A stretch of 29,179 nt of DNA from Parvularia atlantis. Lineage: Eukaryota > Opisthokonta > Rotosphaerida. Shown one piece after another: positions 1-9,815 of the stretch. The translations under genes and the position numbers were made by a program. The notes under the pieces are model-generated. The model was not told where the DNA came from. It saw only the letters and a list, made by a program, of their open reading frames with translations, and searched no databases. How positions within the stretch are numbered: position 1 is the stretch's first letter; the number at the start of each line of letters is the position of its first letter. The DNA is taken from contig CALSCO010002504.1 in the NCBI GenBank assembly GCA_943704415.1, forward strand, positions 1-29,179. The letters run 5' to 3'.

Positions 1-186
1 CGATCGTACGACCCCATCCTCTGGCACGTCGTCTACGCGTCCGACAAGAAGACGGTTACGATCTTCCAGCCGAAGGCTCAACCAGGCACCGGCTCGGAAG
101 AAGAGGCGTGGGCTCGCAATTACACCAAGAATGTTCACCCCCGGGCCGTCATCGTCAACGCCTCGATGCGCTCGCCAACCGCATAG
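1..186 (+). CDS. 3' end of an unrecognised protein-coding gene
   Basis: An open frame runs from base 1 to a TAG at 184-186 and gives 61 residues with balanced, protein-like composition (it includes the stretch PILWHVVYASDKKTVTIF). The start lies outside the window. Codon use is GC-rich like the neighbours. The sequence after the stop is noticeably less GC-rich (190-330), as expected for a 3' UTR. I do not recognise the family and assign no function. It could also be a terminal exon of a larger spliced gene. Confidence 0.5.
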   Translation, partial: RSYDPILWHVVYASDKKTVTIFQPKAQPGTGSEEEAWARNYTKNVHPRAVIVNASMRSPTA

Positions 187-534
187 AGGCCGCCTCCATT
201 CAGTTTGGCATTGGGTCTACTTCCTTTCCCGTTCGGTAGGAATGTGTGTGTGCTCTTTGCTGTGTTTATGGTCGCCTTCAAGTTGGTCGCCTCTACTTCT
301 GTCTGTTCCACACAATGCGCCTTGAGCAGTGTCGAGAGGTTGTGCGGCAGACAGAACAGCCCGATCTGTCGTGGTCAGGGCCGCAGCCGGTCCATCGAAC
401 GCGGTGGCGCCAGCCGTTGCCCGCACACTGGCGGTCCACGAGCTCGTCGATCAGGTACGTGCCCTCGGGAAGCTGCTCGAGCTCCCCCTCCGCGTCCTCT
501 GTCGCGGCGGGCGGCCTGGTCGGGTCCTCATCGG
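187..534. other. non-coding stretch between the first gene and the Gypsy fossil
   Basis: The first part (about 190-330) is T-rich and lower in GC than the rest of the window, consistent with a 3' UTR or terminator of the upstream gene. From about 330 to 534 the open frames are of low quality and I recognise no domain. Part of it may be remnant of the adjoining retroelement. I see no RNA gene here. Confidence 0.4.
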
Positions 535-935
535 TCAGCGGCGGCGATGCCGGGGCGAGGGTGAGCTCGTCGCGGGCTGGCTTGCCGGCCTGTCGCCGGG
601 TTTGAGCACCACGTCGAAGTACAACAGCTCGTGCGGGCTGAACGCGGTCGAGGCGTGGCGAGCCGAGTTGTACGAGCTGACGATGAGCGGCAGCGCTGTG
701 TCCCGGTCGCGCTGGTCGGCGCTGGTGTACTTGCTCAGCGCGGTCTCGACGTGGCCTTGCGTCTGTGGGCGGTACGCCGTGCTGGTGCGGTGGCGGACGT
801 CGAGCAGGGTGCACAGGTGCTGGACGACGTCGGCCGTGAAGTGCGATCCGCGGTCGGTGATGATCGTGAACGGCGGGCCGTATCGGGCCACGAGCTGTAC
901 GAGGGCGGCTGCGGTCGTCGCAGCGTCGGCGGCGG
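535..935 (-). mobile_element. Ty3/Gypsy LTR-retrotransposon integrase fragment (fossil)
   Basis: The minus strand encodes part of a retroviral-type integrase catalytic core. A block reading RYGPPFTIITDRGSHF is followed by a segment of the form TAYRPQTQGHVE, then the SSYNSARHASTAFSPHELL region. These are the hallmark blocks around the second and third acidic residues of Ty3/Gypsy (Metaviridae) integrases. Only this piece is present: I see no reverse transcriptase, RNase H, gag or LTRs in the window. The element is truncated at both ends and broken. Its conserved motifs are still easily read, so it is probably not very ancient. It sits directly beside the 3' end of the Ser/Thr-rich gene on the same strand. 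Confidence 0.85.
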
Positions 936-937
936 AC

Positions 938-1773
938 TCATGCGTGATCAGCAGCAGCTAGCCTGAGTGGTGCGGGCACGCGACCGCACGCACTGGTAGA
1001 TGAACTTCGTGCTCGCGATGGTCACTGAGGGTGTCGGCGCGACGCACGCGCTCGGACTGGACGTGTAGCGGCCGTCGAAGGGTGACGTGACCGTGCCCGC
1101 GCACCCGCCCGGGTTGGCGTCGCGCAGCGTCACCGCGTTCGCAAAATTGATCTGCGAGCCCGGTGGGCGCTTTAGCGAGGGCCTGGGAGCCGCCCACACG
1201 CGCGCGCTCACGGTCGTGATCCAGAAGTCGTCGATGATCGAGGCCGAGCACTTGCTCAGTGGCACAACGCCGAGCTGCACGAGCGCGCTCGACAGCACGA
1301 CGAGCTTGACCGAGGCGATGCTGCTGTTGTAGTACCAGCCGTTGTTGCTGCGCGCGGGCGCGTGAGAGGCGGCGGGAGGCGCGTACACAGCCGTGCCACA
1401 CCGATAGTAGAGCACGGTGGCCGGCAGCGGCGTTGGCGTGGCGCTCGCGGTCGAGGTCGCGGTGCGGCTCTGGGAGAACGACGCCGTCGTGCTCTGCGTG
1501 AGGCTCGCGGTGGTGCTGACCGTCGCGCTCTGCGTGAAGCTTGGCGTGGCCCGTCTGGGTGAAGCTTGCTATGGCCGTCTGGGTGAAGCTCGCCGTCGCT
1601 GATCGGGTGTACGACGCCGTGGCGCTCGCGGTGAAGCTGGCCGTGGCACTCGCGGTGCTCGTGCGCGTCGGCGTCGGCGTCGGCTTCGGCAGCGCTGCGC
1701 ATGGCGGATAAGTCCGGGATCGGCTGGCAGGCTGCTTTGTTTGGTGCCAGGGGTCTGCCAGTTGCGTCATCAT
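938..1773 (-). pseudogene. Ser/Thr/Ala-rich repeat protein gene, apparently frameshifted
   Basis: The minus strand encodes a low-complexity region built on an eight-residue theme like SATASFTQ, typical of stalk or mucin-like segments of protist surface proteins. A folded C-terminal part of about 140 residues with several cysteines follows. The repeat is in one frame from about 1700 to 1555 and in another from about 1550 to 1420. A GGG where the repeat expects GG (near 1552-1554) looks like a one-base insertion, by mutation or assembly error. A 31-nt intron (963-993) probably leads to a last exon ending in TGA at 938-940. The true N-terminus and any signal peptide are not visible; the methionine at 1773 is only the first in frame. 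Function is unknown. It is either a real gene with a sequence error or a decaying one. Confidence 0.5.
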
Positions 1774-1989
1774 TCGGGCGAACGCACTGCGAACCGCCGG
1801 CGCTGTTGCTTTTATGTCGTCGTTTTCGCCGCACGGCGCGGGCGGCTGCGGGGCGCGCAGGGCGTGGGCTCGCGTGGGCTCGCGTGGGGCTAGGGTGGGG
1901 GCCCACCTCGCGCACGTTTCACGTCGGTTTCAGCGCGGCGGGCAAAACGGTCGCGGTTGCGAGTGGCTCACACAGGAGCGTCACGCACC
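1774..1989. promoter_or_regulatory. divergent intergenic region
   Basis: These 216 bases separate the presumed 5' end of the minus-strand Ser/Thr-rich gene from the plus-strand CREST hydrolase gene, so they must hold both promoters if both genes are live. I see no TATA box. The segment from about 1830 to 1910 contains repeats of a cgtgggctcg-like unit. Confidence 0.35.
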
Positions 1990-3546
1990 ATGCCGCGCAC
2001 AGCCCAGCGCCGCGCGACCATGCCCCGCGTGCAGTTCTTTGACCGCACGACGGTCTTGCTCCGCCTGAGCCTGATCGTCTTCGCCGCGCTCGTCGCGGGC
2101 GTGTGGGTCGCGCTCGGCCTGCTGTACCAGTACAAGAGCGGGATCCTCTTTCCCGCGCCCGGCTGGGGCGGCTACTGCGAGCGCAAGGACGTGGGCTCGG
2201 CCGTGCTCGAGCCGATCAACGCGTGGACGTCGATCTCGTACATCGTCTTCAGCGCGCTCGCCATCGCCGTCATCGGTCAGTACCGCTTCATCGTCGGCGT
2301 GACGCGCGTTCGCGCCGAGAACAACGCCGTCATGCGCGACATGCTCTTCCGCCGCTCGGCCCGCCCGCTCACACTCCGGCAGCGCCTCCGCTTCTTCTTC
2401 TTTGGCTCGCCCTTCTCCATCTCGCCCGAGACCGTCCACGCCCTGCGCGAGCCCGCCTCGGTCGACCCCAAGCACCGCCCGAGCTTTAGCGGGCCACAGA
2501 AGCTCGTCCTGGCCGAGCCCGACCTGCCGCACGAGGAGGGCGACGTCGTGCCGATGCGCGAGAGCGAGGACGCGATGGCCGGCACGACGCCCACCTCGGC
2601 CGCCGCCGCGGGCGGCACGCTCTCGAGCGTCGTCATCAGCATCCCCGACGCGAGCTCGGGCGCCCTGCTCAAGCCGCCGCTGTCGCCCTCGGCGTCGTCC
2701 TCGGCCGCCCGCGCGGCCGCCCCGCGCGTCTCCAACCTGAGCGACGTGACAGACGTGGCCGACCGCAACCCGACCCGTGACCAGCTCCGCCAGACGTTCA
2801 AGGTTTCCGTAGCCGACTTTGACCCGATCGACATGCGCGAGCTCACGCAGGACGACGGCCTGTACGTGGTCGAGCTGCGCTGGTCGTTCCGCACGTCCAT
2901 CTGGCTCGGGCTGATCTACAGCTTCATCGGCGTCGAGCTTGGCTTTGGCTCGTTCCTGTTCCACGCGCGCTTCGACGAGGCCTCGTCCTACGCCGACTTT
3001 GCCGGGATGATGAGCCTGGCCGCGTTCGCCTTCGCCTACGCCTTTGCGCGCCTGCGCATCCCGGGCACGCTCGGCGCGCTCGCCGACCGCTACGACGACT
3101 TCTCGTCCACGCGCCTGTTCTGCTGGCCCTTCCGCTCGTTCCGCGGCATCGTCTTCCTCGTCACCATCGCCGTCGTCCTCACGGGCGGCTTCCTCGTCCG
3201 CGCGCTCTCCCCGATCGACTTCACCCAGGCGCTCTTTGCGGGCTTCCTCGGCCTCGCGATCGTGCTCGAGGTGACGATGGTCGTGCTGCGCCTGCGCCGC
3301 ACCACCGACGACAGCCGTGGCCTCTCGCGCAACCACATCACCCTGCTCATCATCGCCTTTGTGCTCTTCGGCATCGCATTCATGTTCTGGAAGCTCGACA
3401 TCGACCGGACGCTGTGCGCGCCGACGTCGGTCTTCCAGGGGCACGCGCTCTGGCACTTCCTCACGGCCCTGGCCTACTACTTCCTCTTTACGTTTTACTA
3501 CTCCGAGTCGTCCGCGGTCTACATCGACACCACGTCCGACACATAG
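1990..3546 (+). CDS. alkaline ceramidase-like CREST-superfamily membrane hydrolase
   Basis: This is an intronless frame of 518 residues. Seven hydrophobic helices can be counted. The pattern matches alkaline ceramidases (ACER/Ydc1), zinc amidohydrolases of the ER/Golgi that split ceramide into sphingosine and fatty acid. Known ACER3 catalytic positions align: Ser321 and His325 in GSFLFHARF, Asp336 eleven residues later, and His485 and His489 in FQGHALWH near the C-terminus. The N-terminal YCERKD...LEPINAWTS block corresponds to the CEE...EFWNTVSN region that binds calcium. Unusually, about 170 charged, Ser/Ala-rich residues (about 115-290) lie after the second helix where ACERs have a short loop. 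ATG 1990 has a good context (caccATGc); ATG 2020 is an alternative. Family assignment is from motif matching; substrate is inferred. Confidence 0.75.
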   Translation: MPRTAQRRATMPRVQFFDRTTVLLRLSLIVFAALVAGVWVALGLLYQYKSGILFPAPGWGGYCERKDVGSAVLEPINAWTSISYIVFSALAIAVIGQYRFIVGVTRVRAENNAVMRDMLFRRSARPLTLRQRLRFFFFGSPFSISPETVHALREPASVDPKHRPSFSGPQKLVLAEPDLPHEEGDVVPMRESEDAMAGTTPTSAAAAGGTLSSVVISIPDASSGALLKPPLSPSASSSAARAAAPRVSNLSDVTDVADRNPTRDQLRQTFKVSVADFDPIDMRELTQDDGLYVVELRWSFRTSIWLGLIYSFIGVELGFGSFLFHARFDEASSYADFAGMMSLAAFAFAYAFARLRIPGTLGALADRYDDFSSTRLFCWPFRSFRGIVFLVTIAVVLTGGFLVRALSPIDFTQALFAGFLGLAIVLEVTMVVLRLRRTTDDSRGLSRNHITLLIIAFVLFGIAFMFWKLDIDRTLCAPTSVFQGHALWHFLTALAYYFLFTFYYSESSAVYIDTTSDT

Positions 3547-3650
3547 AAGCCCACCCGCACCTGCAAGCCTGCCCGTCTGCGAGCCTTTCGCCAACCTCTT
3601 GCGCCTGTCTTGCTTGTCGTTCAAAACATATCGCAACGCGTATAGACCTC

Positions 3651-6600
3651 ATGCACTCGCCGCGGCGCGCGTCCGCCGCCACCGGCAGCGCAAGCCCTGG
3701 CGGCGGCGCCGTGCACTGGTCGACACGCCGCTTCGGCGGCCACTCACCGCTGCCGCGCACGGGCGCGACGGTCGTGCCGCACGGGGCGTCGGTGCGCGAG
3801 ATCTCGCCCCACGCGCGACAGATCCCGCGCCAGTTGTCGCTCACACACCCGCCCAGCTGCTGCTCTTCAGCGGCACCGACGCGGCCGGCAAGCTGCACGG
3901 CGACGTGTGCGAGCTCGCGACGGGTGCGCGCCTCGCGCCCCTGCGACCGCGCGGCCGACCGCGCCGCCACATCGCGCGCAGGCGGCCTCGGCTGGTGGAG
4001 TGCCGTCAACGCGCTCGGCGCGGCCCGCCCGCCCACGCGCGCCCACGCCGCCGTCGCCTCGCACCACGCGCGCTTCTACTGCTTTGGCGGGCGCACGGCC
4101 GACGGCGTGACCGACCGCGCCGTCTACGTGCTCGACAGCTCGCACGGTTCGCGCGCCGCGTTGTGTCTCACCGCCGCCTGCGCCACACTCACGCCGCTGC
4201 TTGCCCAGCAGGCAAGTACATCTGGTCCAAACCGCGCGTCAGCGGCGTCGTGCCGGCCGCGCGCGAGCGCCACACGGCCTGCGCCGTGCGCGACAGCGTC
4301 TTCATCTTTGGCGGCCTCGTCGACGGCACGACGCCGAGCAACGACGCCTTCTTGCTGAGCGCGCGTGCGTAGGCGCCGGCCGTCGCCGCACGTGCGCCTC
4401 ACTCACCGGGCGTGCCCGCGCAGACACGATGCAGTGGACCGCCGTCGCGGCGACAACGAGCCCCCCGCCGCGCGCGGGCCACAGCGCTGCGGCCGTCGGC
4501 GGCGTCGTCTACGTCTTTGGCGGCGCAAGCGCTGCCGACGGCACGGGCGCGCTCGACGATCTGTGGGCGTACCACGTCTCGGGCAGCAAGTGGTGCGCGC
4601 CACGGCGTCGTCCCCGCGGGTGGCTGCTGAGCGCACCGCGCGGCAGGGAGCACGTCGCCCGCGCCACGCCCGACTGGCCGCCCGCGCGCTCGGGCCATGC
4701 GTGCGCCATCGTCGGCACCGACCTGTACGTGCTCGGCGGACGCGGGAGCGACGGGCGCGCGCTCGGCGATTTGTGGGTCTACGCGATTAAGGGTGCGCAA
4801 TGTCGCGGTGTGACTTTGCATCGGCCGGCTCAACGCAACGGCGTGGGTCGCAGCGGGGACATGGCGCAACCTGTCGGCCGTCGCGGGCGCCCTGCAGCCG
4901 CGATGGGACCACTCGCTCTGCCCAGTCAAGACGACGCTGTACGCACTCGGCGGCGTGGCGGACGGCGGCGCGGCGACCGGCGACGAGATCGCCATGCTGG
5001 ACACTGGTAGGGGGTGACCGCGTCGCGCACGGCGCCGCCGCCGACCCGCGCGCACGCAGTCAAGCTGACCGGCCAGGCGAAGGCGGCTGAAGAGGCTGTC
5101 GCAGCCGCAGCGAGTGGCGCAGAGCACGGCGGCGGTGCACTGGGGCTCCTGACGCCGCCAACCGAGACGGCGCTCGGCGGCAGCGGCTCGGGCCTGCTGA
5201 CCTCTTTCAAGCACGTTCTCGCCCCTTCTTCGTGCACTCGCCCATGCCCTGACACTTCTGTGCGCGCGTACACAGGGCCCTGCAGGCACAGTTTGAGGGC
5301 GGCACGGCGGCAGCGGACGCTGGCAAGGTGAGCGGAGTGAGCAAGGAAGGTTGCCGTTGCACTCATGACGAGCGCTCGCACAGAGCCCGGGCAAGACGCC
5401 CTTGCGCGCACGCGATGGTAAGCTCGGCCTGCTCACCGTCGACGCAACGCCGGTCGAGACTGCCGGGCCGGTTGTGCGCGTGAGCGGGCCGGCCTCGTCC
5501 GACGCCGACCGCGAGATCCAGATGCTGCGCGCGTCGCTCAAGGCGGCCGAGCAGTCGCTGGCGCAGGAGGCCGCGGCGAGGTGTGTCCGTTGGCGCGCAG
5601 TCCGCACGGTCCTCATGCCCCGCGCGCGCGCTCGCGCAGGGCCAAGGCGCACGAGCAGCTTTACACCGCCCGGGCCGACCTGCAGCGCGAGCTGGCCGAG
5701 GCTACGGCTGAGCGAGGCACGTCACGACTACACCCTGCACGTCGGTCTGAGCTGCGTGTCACAGAGCGCCTGCAAAAGGTGCTCGCGGAGAAGGAGCGCG
5801 CGCTGATGGAGGCCCGTGAGCTCGCGCAGCAGGAGGCACACTCTGGGCGGCTGCAGGGGTGCGTTGGCCGTGCGCCCTTGCATGCAATAACTGACGCACG
5901 TTTGCAGCCTGGAGCAGGAGAACGCGCTGCTGCGCGACGAGATTGACCGGGCGCGCGCGTTCCTCGCGCAGGCCCTCGAGAGCGAGCAAGCGCTCACGGC
6001 GACGCTCGAGCACGCCCAGACGACCCTGACCAGTGCGCTGGACTCTGTGCTGCGTGACTGCGCGCGCGTCCTCAATCGATTCGCCGGCAGATGCGGACGC
6101 GCCACTGGTGCGCGCGCCGCGTATGGCGACGCTGCCGACGGATCTGCTCGTCACGCAAGAGCAGCTGCGCGAGATGAGCCTGCTGACCGACGCTGCGACG
6201 GGGCACGAGCGGAGCGTGCGTCGTCGAGCGCGCGTGCCATGCCGTGCGCCTCACCGCTCTGTGCCGCAGCCGGCCGAGTGGAAGGCGCGAGCCGACGCGG
6301 CCGAGGCCATGGTCATCGCGCTGCGCACGGACCTCGCGTGCGCGGCCGTCTTGCGCGCAGCGTGCGCGTTGTCACACGGCCGCACACAGCAACGCAAACC
6401 GCGAGCTACAGCAGCTGCGCGAGGAGATCGTCGCCACGCAGCGGCGCGCGCGGCAGCTCGTCGTCAACGTGAACAAGCTTGAGGAGGAGGGCGCATTTCT
6501 GCAGGCGAGGTGCGCCTCCCTGTGTGTGGCCTTCCGGGGACGTGCCTCACACGCGCGCGCACACACCAGCCTCACGCAGGAGCGCGCGCGAAGCAGCGCA

Positions 6601-7940
6601 CTGCGCGAAGCCGTCGGCTACGTTGAAAAGGCCGCCGAGGAGCAGCTGTCGCAGCGGGTGCGTGCATGCGCACGCGGAGTGCGTGGCAGCGCTGAACGCG
6701 TGCACGTGTGCAATAGATCGTCATCGTCGGGCTGAACAAGCAGGTGGACGAGCTGCGCGAGCAGGCAAAGCAGGCAGAGCTGGGTGTGTGAGGGCGGCAC
6801 CGCTGGCGCAGGTGCGCTGACACGTGCGTGCAGACAAGCAGGCCGCGATGGCCGCCGCGGCCAGGCTGGCCGATGCGCAGACGCGCGTCGCGAGCCTCGA
6901 GCAGGCTGAGAGCGCGCTGCGCCAGGAGCTGGCCGGCGTCAGGGAGCAGGCCGAGGCGGACAAGTCGGCGCTGACGGTGCAACTGCAGCGCGCCGAGCTC
7001 AAGCTGCGCCGCACGAGCAGCCAGAGCGCCGGCGACGACCTGCCCAGGTCGGTGCGTGCCCGCAGCCAGCTGCTTCTGCGGCGCGCCTGACATGCTGCGC
7101 GCTCAGGCGCGCGACGACGCGGCGCAGGCCGTGCGCGAGCAGCTGAGCCGGCTGACGGCTGAACTGGCGGCCGAGCGGCAGGCGCAGGCGGAGCGGCTGC
7201 GGCAGGCGCGGGAGCAGGCTGCAGCGGAGGCGCGGCAGGCGCAGGAGCAGCGCGAGGAGGAGTGGGCGAGCGAGCGCGCGTCGCTGCAAGTGCAGCTGCA
7301 GCGCGCTCTGCGCCGCACCAGCTCGGCCAGCCCCAGCTTGCCCTCGCCCGACACGAGGATACAGGAGCTCGAGGGCCGCCTGGCTGCGGCCGAGGCCGAC
7401 AAGGCGGCGCTGCAGCGGCTCGTGGACGAGGCCGCGCGCAGCAGCTCGCAACTGAGCCACCTGCAGAGGACCAACAGCGACCTGACCGAGCGCGTGAGCC
7501 ATCTGCAGCGCCAGCTGAGCCTGCAGTCGCTGCCACCGACGATGCCCACGCGGCGCGTGCGGTTTGCGTCCGAGCGCACGCTCGAGGTCGACGCCGGGCC
7601 GGCGCTCAACGGGGACGTCTCGCACGTCGAGGTCAACCACGACGCGGCGGCCGTCTTCACGCGCGTACAGGCGGCACTGCTGGCCGGTGCGCCTAGTCAC
7701 GCGTGGCATCGCGCGGCTTTGCTCATGGCCGCCGCGCAGAGCGCATCGTCGTGAGCCTGATCGCCAACGTGCAGCGCGACCTCATCGCCGGCTCGGTGGC
7801 CACGAACCCGACGGAGGAGGTGCATGCACCGAGTGTGCCTCGTGCAGGCTGCTGACGGCGCGCGCGCGCGCACGCAGACCGTGGCGACGTGGGTCACCGA
7901 CCGGGTCATGGTGTACGCCAAGATGGAGGCGCTGCGGTGA
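3651..7940 (+). CDS. kelch-propeller and coiled-coil protein (22 exons)
   Basis: Exons: 3651-3791, 3857-3923, 3982-4146, 4212-4364, 4424-4592, 4647-4792, 4854-5006, 5060-5231, 5276-5327, 5384-5580, 5640-5716, 5765-5858, 5908-6053, 6091-6215, 6270-6337, 6390-6509, 6570-6657, 6717-6783, 6834-7051, 7107-7686, 7740-7819, 7878-7940. Together they give 1,046 residues in one frame. Residues about 45-335 hold about six kelch repeats with the usual RxxH...YVFGG...DLWxY signature, forming a beta-propeller. Residues about 435-940 are Glu/Gln/Arg/Leu-rich coiled coil with SLEQENALLRDEI-like heptads. A compact conserved-looking C-terminus follows (VRFASERTLEV...). The layout resembles fission-yeast Tea1-type cell-end proteins and other kelch/coiled-coil scaffolds, but I cannot name an ortholog. 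The intron at 5717-5764 appears to start with GC. The gene ends 93 bp before the convergent MINPP1 gene. Confidence 0.8.
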
Positions 7941-8033
7941 GGCGCCTCGCCGTGCATCTTTTTTTTGTTTTTTCGTTTGCTGTTGTGCTGCTTTGGTTTG
8001 CGGGCGAAGGTGGGACACGGGGGAAGTTTACTG
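7941..8033. terminator. convergent 3' region with T-rich tract
   Basis: The kelch gene (+) and the MINPP1 gene (-) end tail to tail with 93 bases between their stops. The gap includes TTTTTTTTGTTTTTTCG at about 7960-7976, the most T-rich stretch in an otherwise very GC-rich region. It probably holds the 3' end signals of both transcripts. No AATAAA is visible on either strand. Confidence 0.4.
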
Positions 8034-9705
8034 CTAGTTGGGGAGCGCGCACAGCTCGTCAAAGTCGGCCGAAAGGTAGCTGGCGGCCGCTGCGTCAGCG
8101 TCGCCGGGGCAGGCGCCGGCCAGTCGCGCGCGCGGGCGCACCCGCGGTAGGCGTCGACAAACGTTGCGAGAGGACAGTACAGCTGGCCGCCGCAGCCGTC
8201 GACGACGACCTCAAGCTCGTTCTGCAGCACCTTGACCTTGAAGCCGTCGGCGCCGCAGTCGTACAGCACAAAGGCGATGTTGCTGCGTCGACGCGTCACC
8301 ATTGCTGAGCCGGCGAGGTGCCGGTGCGCGCACGCACCTGCCCTTGGGCGAGACCACGCTCGTGCGGAACTTGCGCGCGTCAACGACGTCCTGTGGCGAG
8401 TCGTGCTTGAGCAGGACACTGTCTTTGTACAGCCCCTGTGCGGCCGCCCGTGGTGTGAGCTGCAGCCGCATCGGCGCGTGCATGCGGGCGCGCGGACCAG
8501 GGCCGTGGCCAGCGGCACGATGGTCGACGAGTGCGCGAAGCGGAGGTTGGCGCGCTGCGCCGTCTGGCCGCGTGCGACGCGTAGCATCTCGGCGACGATG
8601 TCCTGCAGCAGCGGCGCGACGATCTTGTAGTTGATCTCGTACGGGTACGCCTTTGTCCAGTAGTCGTCCTGCGCACCGTTGACATTTGTGAAGGTCAGCG
8701 CGGGCGCTCGGTGCGGGAGCGGCCGCACCAGGTCCTCCATGTACTCGATCTGGTTGACCTCGTCCTCCACGAACACGGCGCACCACTTGTCCGCCACGCC
8801 CTCGCGGTTGCCCTCGGACTGGCACGCGGCCCACATCGCCAGCGCGTCGTCCCCGGTCACCTGCCAGCTCTGGTCGACCGTGAGCTGGTCGGTGAGGCGC
8901 TGCGAGATGTTGGGGACGATCATCTCCTGGTACAGCTCCGTCTCGATGTTGGCCGTCTCGTTGTCATTCACGAGCAGGTTGTACAGCGGGCAGTTGTCGT
9001 AGAACTGGGCCGCTGGTGGTCAGCGCGGTCACGGTCACGGGCGGCACGCGCACCTTGAGGATATTGTCCTGCGACTGCGTGTCCGAGAGGATGTAGATCG
9101 GCTCGTAGCCGCTCTGGCCGAGTGAGCCGCGGCCCTCAAACAGGCCGAAGCCGAACGACTCGGCCGAGAGCATCGCGCGCTGCTCCTGCGTCGCGCGGAA
9201 AAAGTAGACATTGCTCTCGTACGGCTGCGCAAACAGGCCCGGGAAGGCGGCCTCGAAGCGGCGCGCCATGTCGTAGTTCTCGCGCCGCCCGATCGGCGCC
9301 AGGTGGCTCTCCTGGGCAAGCGGGATCGGGTTCTTCCACGTGCGCATCCAGGCGTACTCGGGCGCGATCGCGGCGCTGTACTGCGCGAGCTTCTGCTCCA
9401 GGCGCGCAAACTCCTCGATGTCGCCGTCGCTCGGGTTGCGCGTGCCGTGGCGCACGGCCATGTTGAGGTGCGCGGGCGTGCACGCAGGCGGCGCGGGCGT
9501 GTGGTCGGCAAAATCCTGCGGCGCGACAGCGACGGTGCTGTGAGACCCGCACGCCGTTCGCGCGTTCGTCAGCGAGCACAACCTGCAGCGCGTAGTACGC
9601 CGTCTTGGACGCGAGGTGCCGCAGCACGTTGTACGGGCCCTGCGCGTGCGCGCCCGTGGCTGCCGCAAGCACAAGCGCAGCCACGAGAACGGCGGCCGAA
9701 TGCAT
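8034..9705 (-). CDS. MINPP1: multiple inositol polyphosphate phosphatase (histidine phosphatase, clade 2)
   Basis: Exons (minus): 9705-9553, 9515-9048, 9004-8498, 8435-8338, 8282-8142, 8079-8034. They give 470 residues (human MINPP1 is 487). A signal peptide is clear: MHSAAVLVAALVLAAATG, ending in AHAQ. The histidine-phosphatase motif RHGTRNP carries the nucleophilic His and phosphate-binding Arg residues. Later blocks KVRFYDNC, LRFAHSSTIVPL and SNIAFVLYDCG line up in order with MINPP1 RFFDHC, the HAE proton-donor region and the C-terminal FVLYHC strand. The enzyme removes phosphates from InsP6 and related inositol phosphates in the secretory pathway or outside the cell. Two points are odd: HAE is replaced by HSS, and no KDEL-type retention signal follows (the end is CALPN). 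It is divergent with PLRG1, 110 bp between start codons. The donor of intron 2 is ambiguous among three in-frame GTs. Confidence 0.88.
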
Positions 9706-9815
9706 GCTGCAAAGTGAAACCGAGCTGAGACACGAATCGTTGCGCACGCCCTGGCCACGTGCGCATATCTCTACGTCCAGTTGAGCAGCGACAGTTACCG
9801 GCGGTACCCGTGCAG
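9706..9815. promoter_or_regulatory. bidirectional promoter region MINPP1/PLRG1
   Basis: Only 110 bases separate the start codons of two divergently transcribed genes, so both promoters and both 5' UTRs must lie here. No TATA box is evident. The stretch is less GC-rich than the flanking coding sequence. Confidence 0.5.

Noticed and set aside
217-426. Small minus-strand reading frames left of the Gypsy fossil
   Set aside because: Short, low complexity and without homology that I can see; at best they are remnant retroelement or UTR sequence.
1981-3636. A 551-residue open frame on the minus strand opposite the CREST gene
   Set aside because: It is a charged Arg/Glu/Ala/Val-rich shadow caused by GC-rich third positions; the plus frame has clear membrane helices and catalytic motifs.
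4399-5652. A 417-residue minus-strand open frame over the kelch gene
   Set aside because: Composition is typical of a GC shadow, with no recognisable motif, and it crosses many well-supported plus-strand exons.
9001-9047. Reading through the third block of MINPP1 without an intron
   Set aside because: The frame drifts away from the conserved RFYDNC block; a short intron ending in gcccag joins KVR to FYDNC exactly.
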